This document shows, one piece after another, positions 1 to 5,786 of a stretch of 10,144 nt of DNA. Below the pieces are notes generated by a model. That model saw nothing but the letters and a program-made list of their open reading frames with translations, was not told the DNA's origin and ran no database searches. The stretch is from positions 1 to 10,144 of the forward strand of contig CASBRC010000014.1 of the NCBI GenBank assembly GCA_949128015.1. Reading direction: 5' to 3'. This DNA comes from Synechococcales cyanobacterium PMM_0003 (GTDB taxonomy: Bacteria; Cyanobacteriota; Cyanobacteriia; Pseudanabaenales; Pseudanabaenaceae). Position numbers and translations under genes: made by a program. Each line of letters begins with the position of its first letter. Position 1 is the first letter of the stretch.

Positions 1-80
1 ACCCTAACCCTCCCCTTGCAAAGGGGAGGGGACAAGATTTCTGGTCTTCCCCCTTTCCAATGGGGAATTAAAGTGGGTAA
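1..80. repeat. GC-rich intergenic inverted repeat, cut by the window edge
   Basis: Two short hairpins sit side by side. CCCTCCCCTT (8-17) pairs with AAGGGGAGGG (21-30) around a 3-base loop. TTCCCC (47-52) pairs with GGGGAA (62-67). The G/C-tract composition differs sharply from the AT-rich surroundings. From memory, similar CCCTCCCCTTG-type palindromes are scattered between genes in many cyanobacterial genomes, so this is probably the right part of a dispersed non-coding repeat. Whether more of it lies to the left cannot be seen. Confidence 0.5.
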
Positions 81-236
81 GTCCGACATGCGCGTTTTAC
101 AGGGTATTTTCTTTCTTGGAAATGTCCTAAGTGAGCTGTAAACCTATAAATACTGGGAAATTGTGAACAACTTGAACTTGCTTATTTGTCGATTACAATG
201 TCTAAAGAAGTAGCGGTTTAAAGAGAAATCGCAATC

Positions 237-323
237 ATGGCAATCCTTCAGTCTCGCTACAGTAAACAAGAACTTGCCCATCGCTTTTTGGGTTTTGGCA
301 TTTATTATGTCCATCTACATTAG
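237..323 (+). pseudogene. Tiny 28-codon ORF, possible remnant of a small gene
   Basis: ATG at 237 opens a 28-residue frame that ends with TAG at 321-323. A purine-rich AAGAGAA lies about 8 bases upstream and could act as a ribosome binding site. The first half, MAILQSRYSKQELAHR, resembles from memory the N-terminus of small cyanobacterial antitoxin-like proteins that begin with a [YF]-[ST]-x-E-[EF]-A-x-R pattern. The second half (FLGFGIYYVHLH) does not fit. The frame closes 3 bases before the palindromic element at 327. The simplest reading is a gene start that lost the rest by frameshift or by insertion of that element. It may equally be chance. The resemblance is a recollection, not a search result. 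Confidence 0.22.
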
Positions 324-326
324 ATC

Positions 327-432
327 TTACAGCAAATCCCGAACAAACCCACCACTAGATTTTTTGTAAAAGCCCCGCTTCGCGGGGCTTTTACAAAAAA
401 TCTGGGTTTGGTTTGATTGCAATCTGCTGTAA
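327..432. repeat. 106-bp palindromic, MITE-like element with perfect core hairpin
   Basis: The core is a perfect 21-bp inverted repeat (357-377 and 383-403) around the loop CTTCG; its top is CCCCG-CTTCG-CGGGG. The ends are perfect 8-bp inverted repeats, TTACAGCA (327-334) and TGCTGTAA (425-432). Between end and core the arms are still related but diverged: CAAACCC (344-350) faces GGGTTTG (404-410), and the remaining bases align with mismatches and one gap. The whole unit therefore folds as one long hairpin with intact ends and core. That architecture resembles a non-autonomous miniature element. I see no target-site duplication and no coding capacity. It ends about 28 bases before the -35 region of the tmRNA promoter. 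Confidence 0.6.
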
Positions 433-460
433 AAAAAGCATTTCTATTTTCAGGATCTGT

Positions 461-487
461 GTGACATTTTTATCAATATGCTATAGT
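461..487 (+). promoter_or_regulatory. Probable ssrA promoter
   Basis: GTGACA (461-466) is a plausible -35 box. TATAGT (482-487) is a plausible -10 box and is preceded by TGC (479-481), giving an extended -10. The spacer is 15 bases, shorter than the ideal 17, which the extended -10 could compensate. The predicted start lies about 7 bases past the -10. That would leave a leader of only a few bases before the mature tmRNA 5' end at 499, to be removed by RNase P. Confidence 0.5.
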
Positions 488-498
488 AAGTGACGTAA

Positions 499-883
499 GG
501 GATCGTAAGGGTTTCGACGTGTTAGTAGAAGCTATCCCTTGATGCAGGTCGAGAGCGGACTATCTCTCGTAAATCAATGGTTCAAACAAGTACATGCGAA
601 CAACATTGTATCTTTTTCTCGTAAAGCCGCTCCTGTAGCTGCCTAAGAACCTTTTCGGTTTCGAGGTGTGATGTATGACTCCGTTAAATATGTCACTCCA
701 ACCCCCAACGGATGCTGTGTATAGCTTTCTCTGATAGGCTACTCGCTCAAGACTTTATCAGTGCATCTTTTATTGCTAGAGATAATTAGCAGTTCCCTTC
801 GAGAGGATCAGATCGAATAAACCTGTGAATGACTGGGAAGTTAGGCGCTAGTGCGGACGGCAGTTCGACTCTGCCCGATTCCA
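499..883 (+). ncRNA. ssrA: tmRNA (transfer-messenger RNA)
   Basis: This RNA rescues stalled ribosomes, acting with SmpB as both alanyl-tRNA and mRNA. GGGATCG (499-505) pairs with CGATTCC (876-882), forming the 7-bp acceptor stem with one G-U pair; A883 is the discriminator base. The T arm is recognisable (GGACGGCAGTTCGACTCTGC region, about 855-874). The 5' side carries the conserved AAGGGTTTCGACG segment. The internal tag frame starts at GCG 596 and stops at TAA 644-646, encoding ANNIVSFSRKAAPVAA. This fits cyanobacterial tags, which typically begin ANNIV and end in a small hydrophobic Ala-rich tail recognised by ClpXP-type proteases. The length of 385 bases is normal for a one-piece tmRNA, so this is not the split form. 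CCA is not encoded (the genome reads ATA after the stem), so it must be added by nucleotidyltransferase. I did not map the pseudoknots individually. Confidence 0.96.
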
Positions 884-894
884 TAAACCTAATA

Positions 895-927
895 AAAAAA
901 GGCACTTGCTTAGCAAGTGCCTTTTTT
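895..927 (+). terminator. Intrinsic terminator of ssrA
   Basis: GGCACTTGC (901-909) pairs with GCAAGTGCC (913-921) around the loop TTA, followed by six T residues (922-927). An A tract (895-900) precedes the stem, extending the helix to 15 bp and making the signal usable from either direction. It lies 11 bases after the tmRNA 3' end. Confidence 0.88.
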
Positions 928-1051
928 ATTACTCATTGCGATCGCTCTATGAAAAGCATCAGAAAGATATTTTTATTTTGCAATATTAAATTCTTGACGT
1001 TTATAGGAACTTTGCGTCAAACTGTCTATTAACTTAATAGCTAGAACTAGC

Positions 1052-1285
1052 ATGGAAACTCTGGAATTTATTATTTACCCAGATGGTCGAGTCGAAGAGC
1101 GCGTGACAGGCATCATCGGTTCTAGTTGTGCTGAGGTGACCGCCGCGATCGAAGCAAAACTCGGTATAGTCGCTCATCGAGAGTTAACATCTGAAAATTT
1201 TGCTCAGAAGCAGGTCACATCGCAGTCGGATACACAATGCGATCGCGTTTCAGACACAGAAGCTAGTGGCTTCAGCCCTTGGTAA
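1052..1285 (+). CDS. DUF2997 family small protein
   Basis: This encodes 77 residues. The N-terminal 45 or so match the DUF2997 pattern as I know it: a beta-strand start METLEFIIYPDGRVEE, then VTGI-x-G-x-SC-x-E-VT-x-AIE (about residues 18-36). The last 25 residues are hydrophilic, look unstructured, and are probably a lineage-specific tail; a HIP1 octamer lies within the codons for this tail. The biochemical function of the family is unknown. In cyanobacteria it tends to neighbour Ycf35 and a ferredoxin, as here. The start is the only ATG near the family N-terminus; there is no clear Shine-Dalgarno sequence. A perfect 15-bp palindrome (CTATTAA-C-TTAATAG, 1026-1040) lies just upstream and might be a regulator site. 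The gap of 97 bases to ycf35 allows a separate promoter downstream. Confidence 0.82.
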   Translation: METLEFIIYPDGRVEERVTGIIGSSCAEVTAAIEAKLGIVAHRELTSENFAQKQVTSQSDTQCDRVSDTEASGFSPW

Positions 1286-1345
1286 TAGATCAAATAGATC
1301 ATCGAAGATCTAAGTTTCCACCAGACTTAATATAAAAAAATTTCG

Positions 1346-1351
1346 TATACT
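1346..1351 (+). promoter_or_regulatory. Possible -10 box for ycf35
   Basis: TATACT (1346-1351) fits a bacterial -10 hexamer, 31 bases before the ycf35 start codon. I see no convincing -35 box at the right distance (AGACTT at 1323-1328 is weak). A short hairpin, TAGATC (1295-1300) with GATCTA (1307-1312), lies upstream. The site would allow ycf35 and the ferredoxin gene to be transcribed without the DUF2997 gene. Confidence 0.25.
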
Positions 1352-1382
1352 AGTCCTTTAGCTCGTAGACAGGATAGACACT

Positions 1383-1769
1383 ATGTCACATTTCAGCCAA
1401 GTAAAAACTCAAATCCGTAGTTTAGAGCCTTTGCAAAAAGCGCTAACCGACCTAGGAGTTAACTGGAAATCTGGTGGCGCACCAATGCGCGGACACGAAG
1501 GCACGACAACATCGGCTGAAGTTGTAATCGAGCAAGACAATGGCTACGATGTTGGTTTTCAGTGGAATGGCTCTGAATATGCCCTAGTTACTGATATGCA
1601 GTTTTGGCAACAGCCTTGGACAGTGGAGAGTTTTCTCAGAAAAGTCACACAGGGCTATGCGATCGCCACAGTCATGACCGAATCTAACGATCAAGGCTTT
1701 GCACTATCTGAACAACAAGTCCGTGAAGATGGCTCTGTCCGCCTAGTTCTCCAGCGTTGGAATGGATAA
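1383..1769 (+). CDS. ycf35: Ycf35 (DUF1257 family)
   Basis: This encodes 128 residues, about the usual size for Ycf35. The N-terminus MSHFSQVKTQIR and the following L-x-x-L-x-x-AL-x-DLGV-x-W (about residues 13-28) are the family signature, as is VGF-x-WNG-x-x-Y-x-LVTDM-x-FW (about 57-75). The protein is conserved in cyanobacteria and in some red-algal plastid genomes; its role is unknown. No transmembrane segment or cofactor motif is visible, so it should be a soluble cytoplasmic protein. The start is supported by AGGA (1371-1374), 8 bases upstream. The stop overlaps the start of the ferredoxin gene if that gene uses its first ATG, which suggests translational coupling and a functional link. 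Confidence 0.92.
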   Translation: MSHFSQVKTQIRSLEPLQKALTDLGVNWKSGGAPMRGHEGTTTSAEVVIEQDNGYDVGFQWNGSEYALVTDMQFWQQPWTVESFLRKVTQGYAIATVMTESNDQGFALSEQQVREDGSVRLVLQRWNG

Positions 1770-2148
1770 TCATCTTGTAGAAACAGCAATATCCATAAGT
1801 TCAGAGTCAGAGATGAGCGATCGCTCTGGCTTTGAGCCTGAGCTTGGTGGTGACCTGCGGCAAAATGCTTTATTTGTTGACGAGACAGTCTGTATCGGTT
1901 GCGGTCATTGCGCCCACACGGCTAGTAGTACGTTCTTTTTAGAAGAAGACTATGGACGAGCCAGAGTAATCGCCCAAGATGGTGATGAAGAAGACTTAGT
2001 GCAAGAAGCAATCGATACTTGTCCAGTAGACTGTATTGCTTGGGTTAACTATAATGACCTCAACAAGCTCGAAGAAGCCCGAAAACATCAAATCATTCAA
2101 AATCTAGCTATCCAGAAAAAACCCCGCGTTCTAGGAAGCAAAAAATAA
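1762..2148 (+). CDS. 4Fe-4S ferredoxin of the Ycf35 cluster
   Basis: This encodes up to 128 residues. Cys44, Cys47 and Cys50 (CIGCGHC) with the distant Cys87 (DTCPVDCI) form the ligand pattern of a single 4Fe-4S cluster; Cys91 is a fifth, non-canonical cysteine. The surrounding ELGG, HxA and AIDTCPVDCI-x-WV segments match a conserved cyanobacterial ferredoxin-like family distinct from the 2Fe-2S PetF. It presumably carries electrons, partner unknown. The first ATG (1762) overlaps the ycf35 stop by 8 bases. An internal ATG at 1813 (Met18, giving MSDRSGFEPELGG) agrees better with where family members begin, so the true protein may have 111 residues. Neither start has a strong ribosome binding site. 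The C-terminal 30 residues are basic. The stop codon lies inside the left arm of the terminator hairpin. Confidence 0.9.
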   Translation: MDNHLVETAISISSESEMSDRSGFEPELGGDLRQNALFVDETVCIGCGHCAHTASSTFFLEEDYGRARVIAQDGDEEDLVQEAIDTCPVDCIAWVNYNDLNKLEEARKHQIIQNLAIQKKPRVLGSKK

Positions 2149-2203
2149 AAACTAAATATGGTTCGGTTGGCAAAGCCAACCGAACCATATTTAGTTTTTA
2201 TTT
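2143..2203. terminator. 29-bp perfect hairpin shared by two convergent genes
   Basis: Bases 2143-2171 are perfectly complementary to 2175-2203, with a loop of only AAA. The top is GGTTGGC-AAA-GCCAACC and the base is A/T-rich. The arms contain the ferredoxin stop (TAA 2146-2148) and two bases of the lipoprotein stop (2202-2204, - strand). T-rich tracts at the ends suit termination in both directions. An 11-base motif ATTTAGTTTTT is repeated in tandem at the right end (2189-2199 and 2200-2210), so the arm sequence has partly been duplicated into the lipoprotein's last codons. The stem is much longer than a terminator needs. Confidence 0.85.
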
Positions 2204-3758
2204 AGTTTTTGCTATTCAGCACTTTGATTGGTGTTGATGTCGTTGTAGACAAGTCTGTTAAGGGCGGAGGACTATCTGTAGATTTAGACTCAGGCTTAGT
2301 TTCTGGGGTTGATTTGGTATTTTTCTTTAGATCTGTAGCCTTAGCCTTAGATTCTATTTTTTGGGCAGCAGTTGGCTTGAACACATTAGGTTTCGGTTGT
2401 TTTTCAGGAACAACATCCTTGGCTGGTTTAGCTTTTGGCATTACCTGAGTTGTATCTTTATCTTTAGTTGTTTCCTGCGGAGTTACTGGAGGTGTGACTA
2501 CTTTAGGAGCGATTGGTTGCTTGGTAGGTATAGCAACGGGTGCATATTTGCTGCGAATTGGCGTAGGGGAAGTTTTGACAGGCTCTGTAATAATTGGCGC
2601 GACAGGAACTGGCACTACATTTGTAGATTTAGTGTCTTTATCGGTGGGCTTAGCCTCTTCCTTGGGAGTAGATATAGGGTTGTTGTTAACTTCAGGTTTA
2701 GGCGCTTCGATTGGCTTTGTCGCAGGAGTTACGGCAGGTTCAGGGCTAACTGACTCGATGGGAGTGGGGATAACTTCAGGAGCAGGTGGCACATAGTCGG
2801 GATTGACGATCGCATCAATATCGGCAATCTTTTCACCACTAACTAGACGAGATAGGGTGTCAGTGCCATTGGGTTGATAGTTAATCAAATGAGCAGTGCT
2901 GTTAAACACATTTGCGATCGCATCGCCGTCTGGTTCTAGCAATTCTAGTTTTACCCAGTTTTGTCCAGTTTTAAAGCCCTTAAGATAGATTGGCTCCCAG
3001 CGATCAAAGGTGAAACTTTGACCATCAATGGTGGCGCGAACTTGCCAATCATCAATTACTTCATCGTCTTTACCAAGCAGATGTAATGGTGCATTTTGCA
3101 GATAAAAATCGAGCATAATTGGCTCAGCGCCATAGGTTCCGACAGGACGGCTATAGGTAAGCAATGGTGTTTTGGCTTCAGGAGTATTTTCGCCAGTCTT
3201 AGTTAAGATGTTAAAAGTGGTCTGTGCATAGGCTCCTTGATTTTTGAAGCTTTCATGCCAAGGACGGGATGCAAAAGCACGGATCGTGTGAGTTCCTGCG
3301 TTGAGGTGATCGAATGTTACGGGTTGACTGAGATCGTAGAGGGCTTTGTATTCTTGATTATCCATGGTCACATGGATATGGGGTCCTAAGCCAAAATCAG
3401 CATTTTTGAAAATCGGCAAATTTTTGACATCAATTTTTACCGACACTTGCGTGTCGTTTAGCAATTCATCAGGCTTTGGGCTGACAATGCTGACTTGTGG
3501 TGCGTAGCTATCGAGCAGACGGCTGAGGCGTTGAATTTCTGTGGGCGGAGAAACTTCGGTGATATTGATAATTGCAACTTTTGGATCTGGAGCGTTACTA
3601 ACTGATTTATCACCACCGCAAGCTGTGAGGTAAAAGCACAGGGCGATCGCCATTACCAAGCTAGATAACTTTTTCCAAGGGATATTTCGCCAATAAGCTT
3701 TAACTCGCGAAGTCTTTGGCTTTTCTTCGGGTTGGTTAGAGTTTGCGATCGCGCTCAT
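2202..3758 (-). CDS. Lipoprotein with proline-rich C-terminal tail
   Basis: This encodes 518 residues from the ATG at 3758. A TTG five codons earlier is possible but less likely, since ATG gives the natural MSAIANSN start. A hydrophilic 25-30-residue start precedes a hydrophobic segment and the lipobox LTAC, with Cys47 as the predicted lipid-modified residue, so the protein is likely exported and membrane-anchored. The long N-region before the signal is unusual. Residues about 75-320 form a globular region with beta-rich, Ig-like segments (for example GPHIHVTMDNQEY, followed by AGTHTIRAFASRPW), repeated in outline near VRATIDGQ and GQNWVKLEL. Residues about 320-518 are rich in Pro, Lys, Thr and Val, as in periplasm- or wall-spanning linkers. 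From memory it belongs to a cyanobacterial family of uncharacterised lipoproteins. Function unknown. Confidence 0.85.
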   Translation of the reverse strand: MSAIANSNQPEEKPKTSRVKAYWRNIPWKKLSSLVMAIALCFYLTACGGDKSVSNAPDPKVAIINITEVSPPTEIQRLSRLLDSYAPQVSIVSPKPDELLNDTQVSVKIDVKNLPIFKNADFGLGPHIHVTMDNQEYKALYDLSQPVTFDHLNAGTHTIRAFASRPWHESFKNQGAYAQTTFNILTKTGENTPEAKTPLLTYSRPVGTYGAEPIMLDFYLQNAPLHLLGKDDEVIDDWQVRATIDGQSFTFDRWEPIYLKGFKTGQNWVKLELLEPDGDAIANVFNSTAHLINYQPNGTDTLSRLVSGEKIADIDAIVNPDYVPPAPEVIPTPIESVSPEPAVTPATKPIEAPKPEVNNNPISTPKEEAKPTDKDTKSTNVVPVPVAPIITEPVKTSPTPIRSKYAPVAIPTKQPIAPKVVTPPVTPQETTKDKDTTQVMPKAKPAKDVVPEKQPKPNVFKPTAAQKIESKAKATDLKKNTKSTPETKPESKSTDSPPPLTDLSTTTSTPIKVLNSKN

Positions 3759-3806
3759 AAAAACTATGCTCAACTCACATTACACAGGCAAATATACCGA
3801 AAAACG

Positions 3807-3902
3807 AGCGCTTTGCTTGTAAAGAAACCACAAGATTTTTAAAAGCCTTGCAAAACAAGGCTTTTAAAAATCTTGTGGTTTTTATTTAGAGCGCAAAGCG
3901 CT
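3807..3902. repeat. Nested double hairpin between divergent genes
   Basis: The inner stem is 26 bp and perfect: 3825-3850 pairs with 3856-3881 around CAAAA. The outer stem is 10 bp: AGCGCTTTGC (3807-3816) pairs with GCAAAGCGCT (3893-3902), separated from the inner stem by 8 and 11 unpaired bases. The lipoprotein gene starts to the left on the - strand (3758) and trpC starts to the right on the + strand (3949). The element therefore sits in a divergent promoter/leader region rather than at a gene end. On the + strand the stem is followed by TTTTTATTT, resembling a terminator, so transcription initiated upstream of it could be attenuated before trpC. Confidence 0.75.
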
Positions 3903-3948
3903 ATGTGCTAAAACTTGTGTATTCCCACAGCAGAAACTGTTTTTGTCA

Positions 3949-4818
3949 ATGCAAGTACGTCGCCAATCGGAAACCGCTATTAGCAAAGGCTATGCGATCG
4001 CCTTATCCACTGAAGCGCCCCAAAATATTTTAGAAAAAATCGTCTGGCAAAAGGAGCGTGAGGTTGCTGAGATGTATGCCAATGCGCCGCTAGAATCGAT
4101 CAAAGCCAAGATCAATGATATTCAGCCGCCACGAGATTTCTACAGCAGCTTGCAAAATTCCCGCATTAAACCCGCACTAATTGCCGAAGTTAAAAAAGCA
4201 TCACCCAGTAAAGGTATATTTCGTAAAGATTTTGATCCGATTGCGATCGCCCAAGCTTACGAACGCGGCGGCGCGAGTTGTCTCTCAGTACTAACCGATC
4301 GCAAATTTTTTCAAGGTGGCTTTGAGAATTTGCAACTAGTGCGTCAAGCCGTCGATTTACCTCTGTTGTGCAAAGAATTTATTATTGATCCTTATCAAGT
4401 ATATTTGGGGAGATCGCATGGTGCTGATGCAGTTTTATTAATTGCTGCAATTCTTACCGATGCCGAATTAACCGAATTGCAAGCGTTAATTCATCAACTA
4501 GGTATGACGGCTCTCGTAGAAGTACATACTCAAGCAGAGTTAGACCGCGTATTACAAATTCCTGATGTGCGACTAATTGGTATTAACAATCGCAATTTAG
4601 AAACCTTTGTGGTGGATTTGGCACAAACTAAAATTTTGATGGATCGACTAGATCCAGTTACTAGAGATAAATACCTCTGGGTCAGTGAATCTGGCATTTA
4701 TATCCGTCAAGATTTAGATTTTGTGCAAAATTGTGGTGCAAGAGCCGTATTAGTCGGAGAATCATTAATCAAGCAGCAAAATGTTGAAGAAGCGGTTAAA
4801 AATTTGATAGGAAATTAA
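3949..4818 (+). CDS. trpC: Indole-3-glycerol phosphate synthase
   Basis: The enzyme closes the ring of CdRP to form indole-3-glycerol phosphate, with loss of CO2, in tryptophan synthesis. It is 289 residues from the ATG; a TTG two codons earlier is possible, but MQVRR is the usual start of cyanobacterial TrpC. The TIM-barrel motifs are complete: PALIAEVKKASPSKG (about residues 75-89, with the catalytic Glu/Lys), LPLLCKEFIIDPYQ (catalytic Lys), GADAVLLIAAIL, ALVEVHT (catalytic Glu), LIGINNRNL, WVSESGI (phosphate binding) and AVLVGESL. The N-terminal extension of about 30 residues before ILEKIVWQKE is typical of cyanobacterial forms. It is a single-function protein, not a TrpCF fusion. As is common in cyanobacteria, no other trp genes are next to it. 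The stop codon abuts the hydrolase start. Confidence 0.97.
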   Translation: MQVRRQSETAISKGYAIALSTEAPQNILEKIVWQKEREVAEMYANAPLESIKAKINDIQPPRDFYSSLQNSRIKPALIAEVKKASPSKGIFRKDFDPIAIAQAYERGGASCLSVLTDRKFFQGGFENLQLVRQAVDLPLLCKEFIIDPYQVYLGRSHGADAVLLIAAILTDAELTELQALIHQLGMTALVEVHTQAELDRVLQIPDVRLIGINNRNLETFVVDLAQTKILMDRLDPVTRDKYLWVSESGIYIRQDLDFVQNCGARAVLVGESLIKQQNVEEAVKNLIGN

Positions 4819-5697
4819 ATGACACCAATTTTACAATCAATATTTCAAAAGTTTTTACTGCCATTTCTTCGCATTCTTATTTTTGCTTATGTTGGTTTAG
4901 CGATCGCATTATATTTGGGGCAGTCAAACTTAGTGTATATGCCTAGCAAAGATGTCATAGAGACACCTGAGACTCTGGGCATAAAGTTTGAAGATATTCA
5001 GATTGTCACTAAAGATAATGTCAATTTAGATGCTTGGTTTGTGCCAGCTAAGGATGGCAATCTCATCGGTAAAGGTGTGATTTTGTTCTGTCATGGTAAT
5101 GGCGGCAACATTAGCAATCGCATTAGTTATTTACCGATTTTTAAAGATTTAGGACTTGCTACCTTATTATTTGACTATCGTGGCTATGGCAAAAGTGAAG
5201 GTAATCCCACCGAAGAAGGAACTTACGCTGATGTCGAGGCAGCTTGGCAATATCTCACCCAAGAGAAACAGATCCCACCTCAAAAAATTATTATCTATGG
5301 TGAATCCCTAGGCGGTGCGATCGCATCTTATATCGCCGAGAAAACTGCACAACAAGATCCAAAAAATAGCGCAGGTGGTTTGGTGCTTGCCTCAACATTT
5401 ACCTCAATTAGCGATCGCGCATCTGAGCTTTATCCCTTTTTACCAATTCGATGGTTATCGCGCTTTTCTTACAACTCGATTGATCGCTTACCTAATATCA
5501 AAATCCCTGTTCTGATTATTCATAGCCCTGATGATGAAATTATCCCTTTTACACATGGAGAGAGAAACTTTCAAGCAGCTAATCCACCTAAAAAATTAGT
5601 CAAACTACGCGGCGATCATAATGGCGGCTTTCTAGACTCCCTCGAAACCTATCGCAATGGGCTTAACGAATTTATCCAAAAAACCCAAAAAGCGTGA
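4819..5697 (+). CDS. Membrane-anchored alpha/beta hydrolase
   Basis: This encodes 292 residues. Residues about 12-34 form one hydrophobic helix, probably an uncleaved membrane anchor. The catalytic domain follows: HGNGGN (92-97) is the oxyanion segment, D119-YRGYGKSEG follows, GESLGG (161-166) carries nucleophile Ser163, HSPDDEIIP supplies Asp239, and GDHNGG supplies His267. This pattern is that of the BEM46/ABHD13-like serine hydrolases; substrate unknown, esterase or lipase activity is the usual guess. The ATG directly follows the trpC stop with no spacing, so the two genes are almost certainly co-transcribed and probably translationally coupled. I see no biochemical reason to link it with tryptophan synthesis. 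The last codons and the TGA (5695-5697) form the left arm of a perfect hairpin. Confidence 0.93.
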   Translation: MTPILQSIFQKFLLPFLRILIFAYVGLAIALYLGQSNLVYMPSKDVIETPETLGIKFEDIQIVTKDNVNLDAWFVPAKDGNLIGKGVILFCHGNGGNISNRISYLPIFKDLGLATLLFDYRGYGKSEGNPTEEGTYADVEAAWQYLTQEKQIPPQKIIIYGESLGGAIASYIAEKTAQQDPKNSAGGLVLASTFTSISDRASELYPFLPIRWLSRFSYNSIDRLPNIKIPVLIIHSPDDEIIPFTHGERNFQAANPPKKLVKLRGDHNGGFLDSLETYRNGLNEFIQKTQKA

Positions 5698-5731
5698 GAC
5701 GGTGCGTAGCACCGTCTCACGCTTTTTGGGT
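5683..5731. terminator. 23-bp perfect hairpin containing the hydrolase stop codon
   Basis: Bases 5683-5705 pair perfectly with 5709-5731 around the loop GTA. The left arm encodes the last four residues (TQKA in part) and the TGA of the hydrolase. The right arm is thus an inverted copy of the gene's 3' end. The run of five T residues is inside the stem, and the sequence after the stem is not T-rich. This is therefore not a textbook Rho-independent terminator, though it may still stop transcription or protect the mRNA 3' end. Confidence 0.7.
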
Positions 5732-5786
5732 GACAGCTATATAATCGTAACCAGCAAAGTCATCAATTATCAATTCAGGAATATCT

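Noticed and set aside
829..1032. 67-codon + strand reading frame overlapping the tmRNA end and terminator
   Set aside because: It runs through the T arm of ssrA and the terminator hairpin; the protein has no family features.
2209..2796. Three + strand frames antisense to the lipoprotein tail
   Set aside because: Their Gly/Val/Ser or Arg/Trp-rich products are what the reverse of a Pro/Thr/Lys-rich coding region gives; no start signals and no homology recognised.
3903..3948. Tryptophan leader peptide for classic trp attenuation
   Set aside because: No short frame with consecutive Trp codons exists between the hairpin and trpC, or within the nested hairpin.
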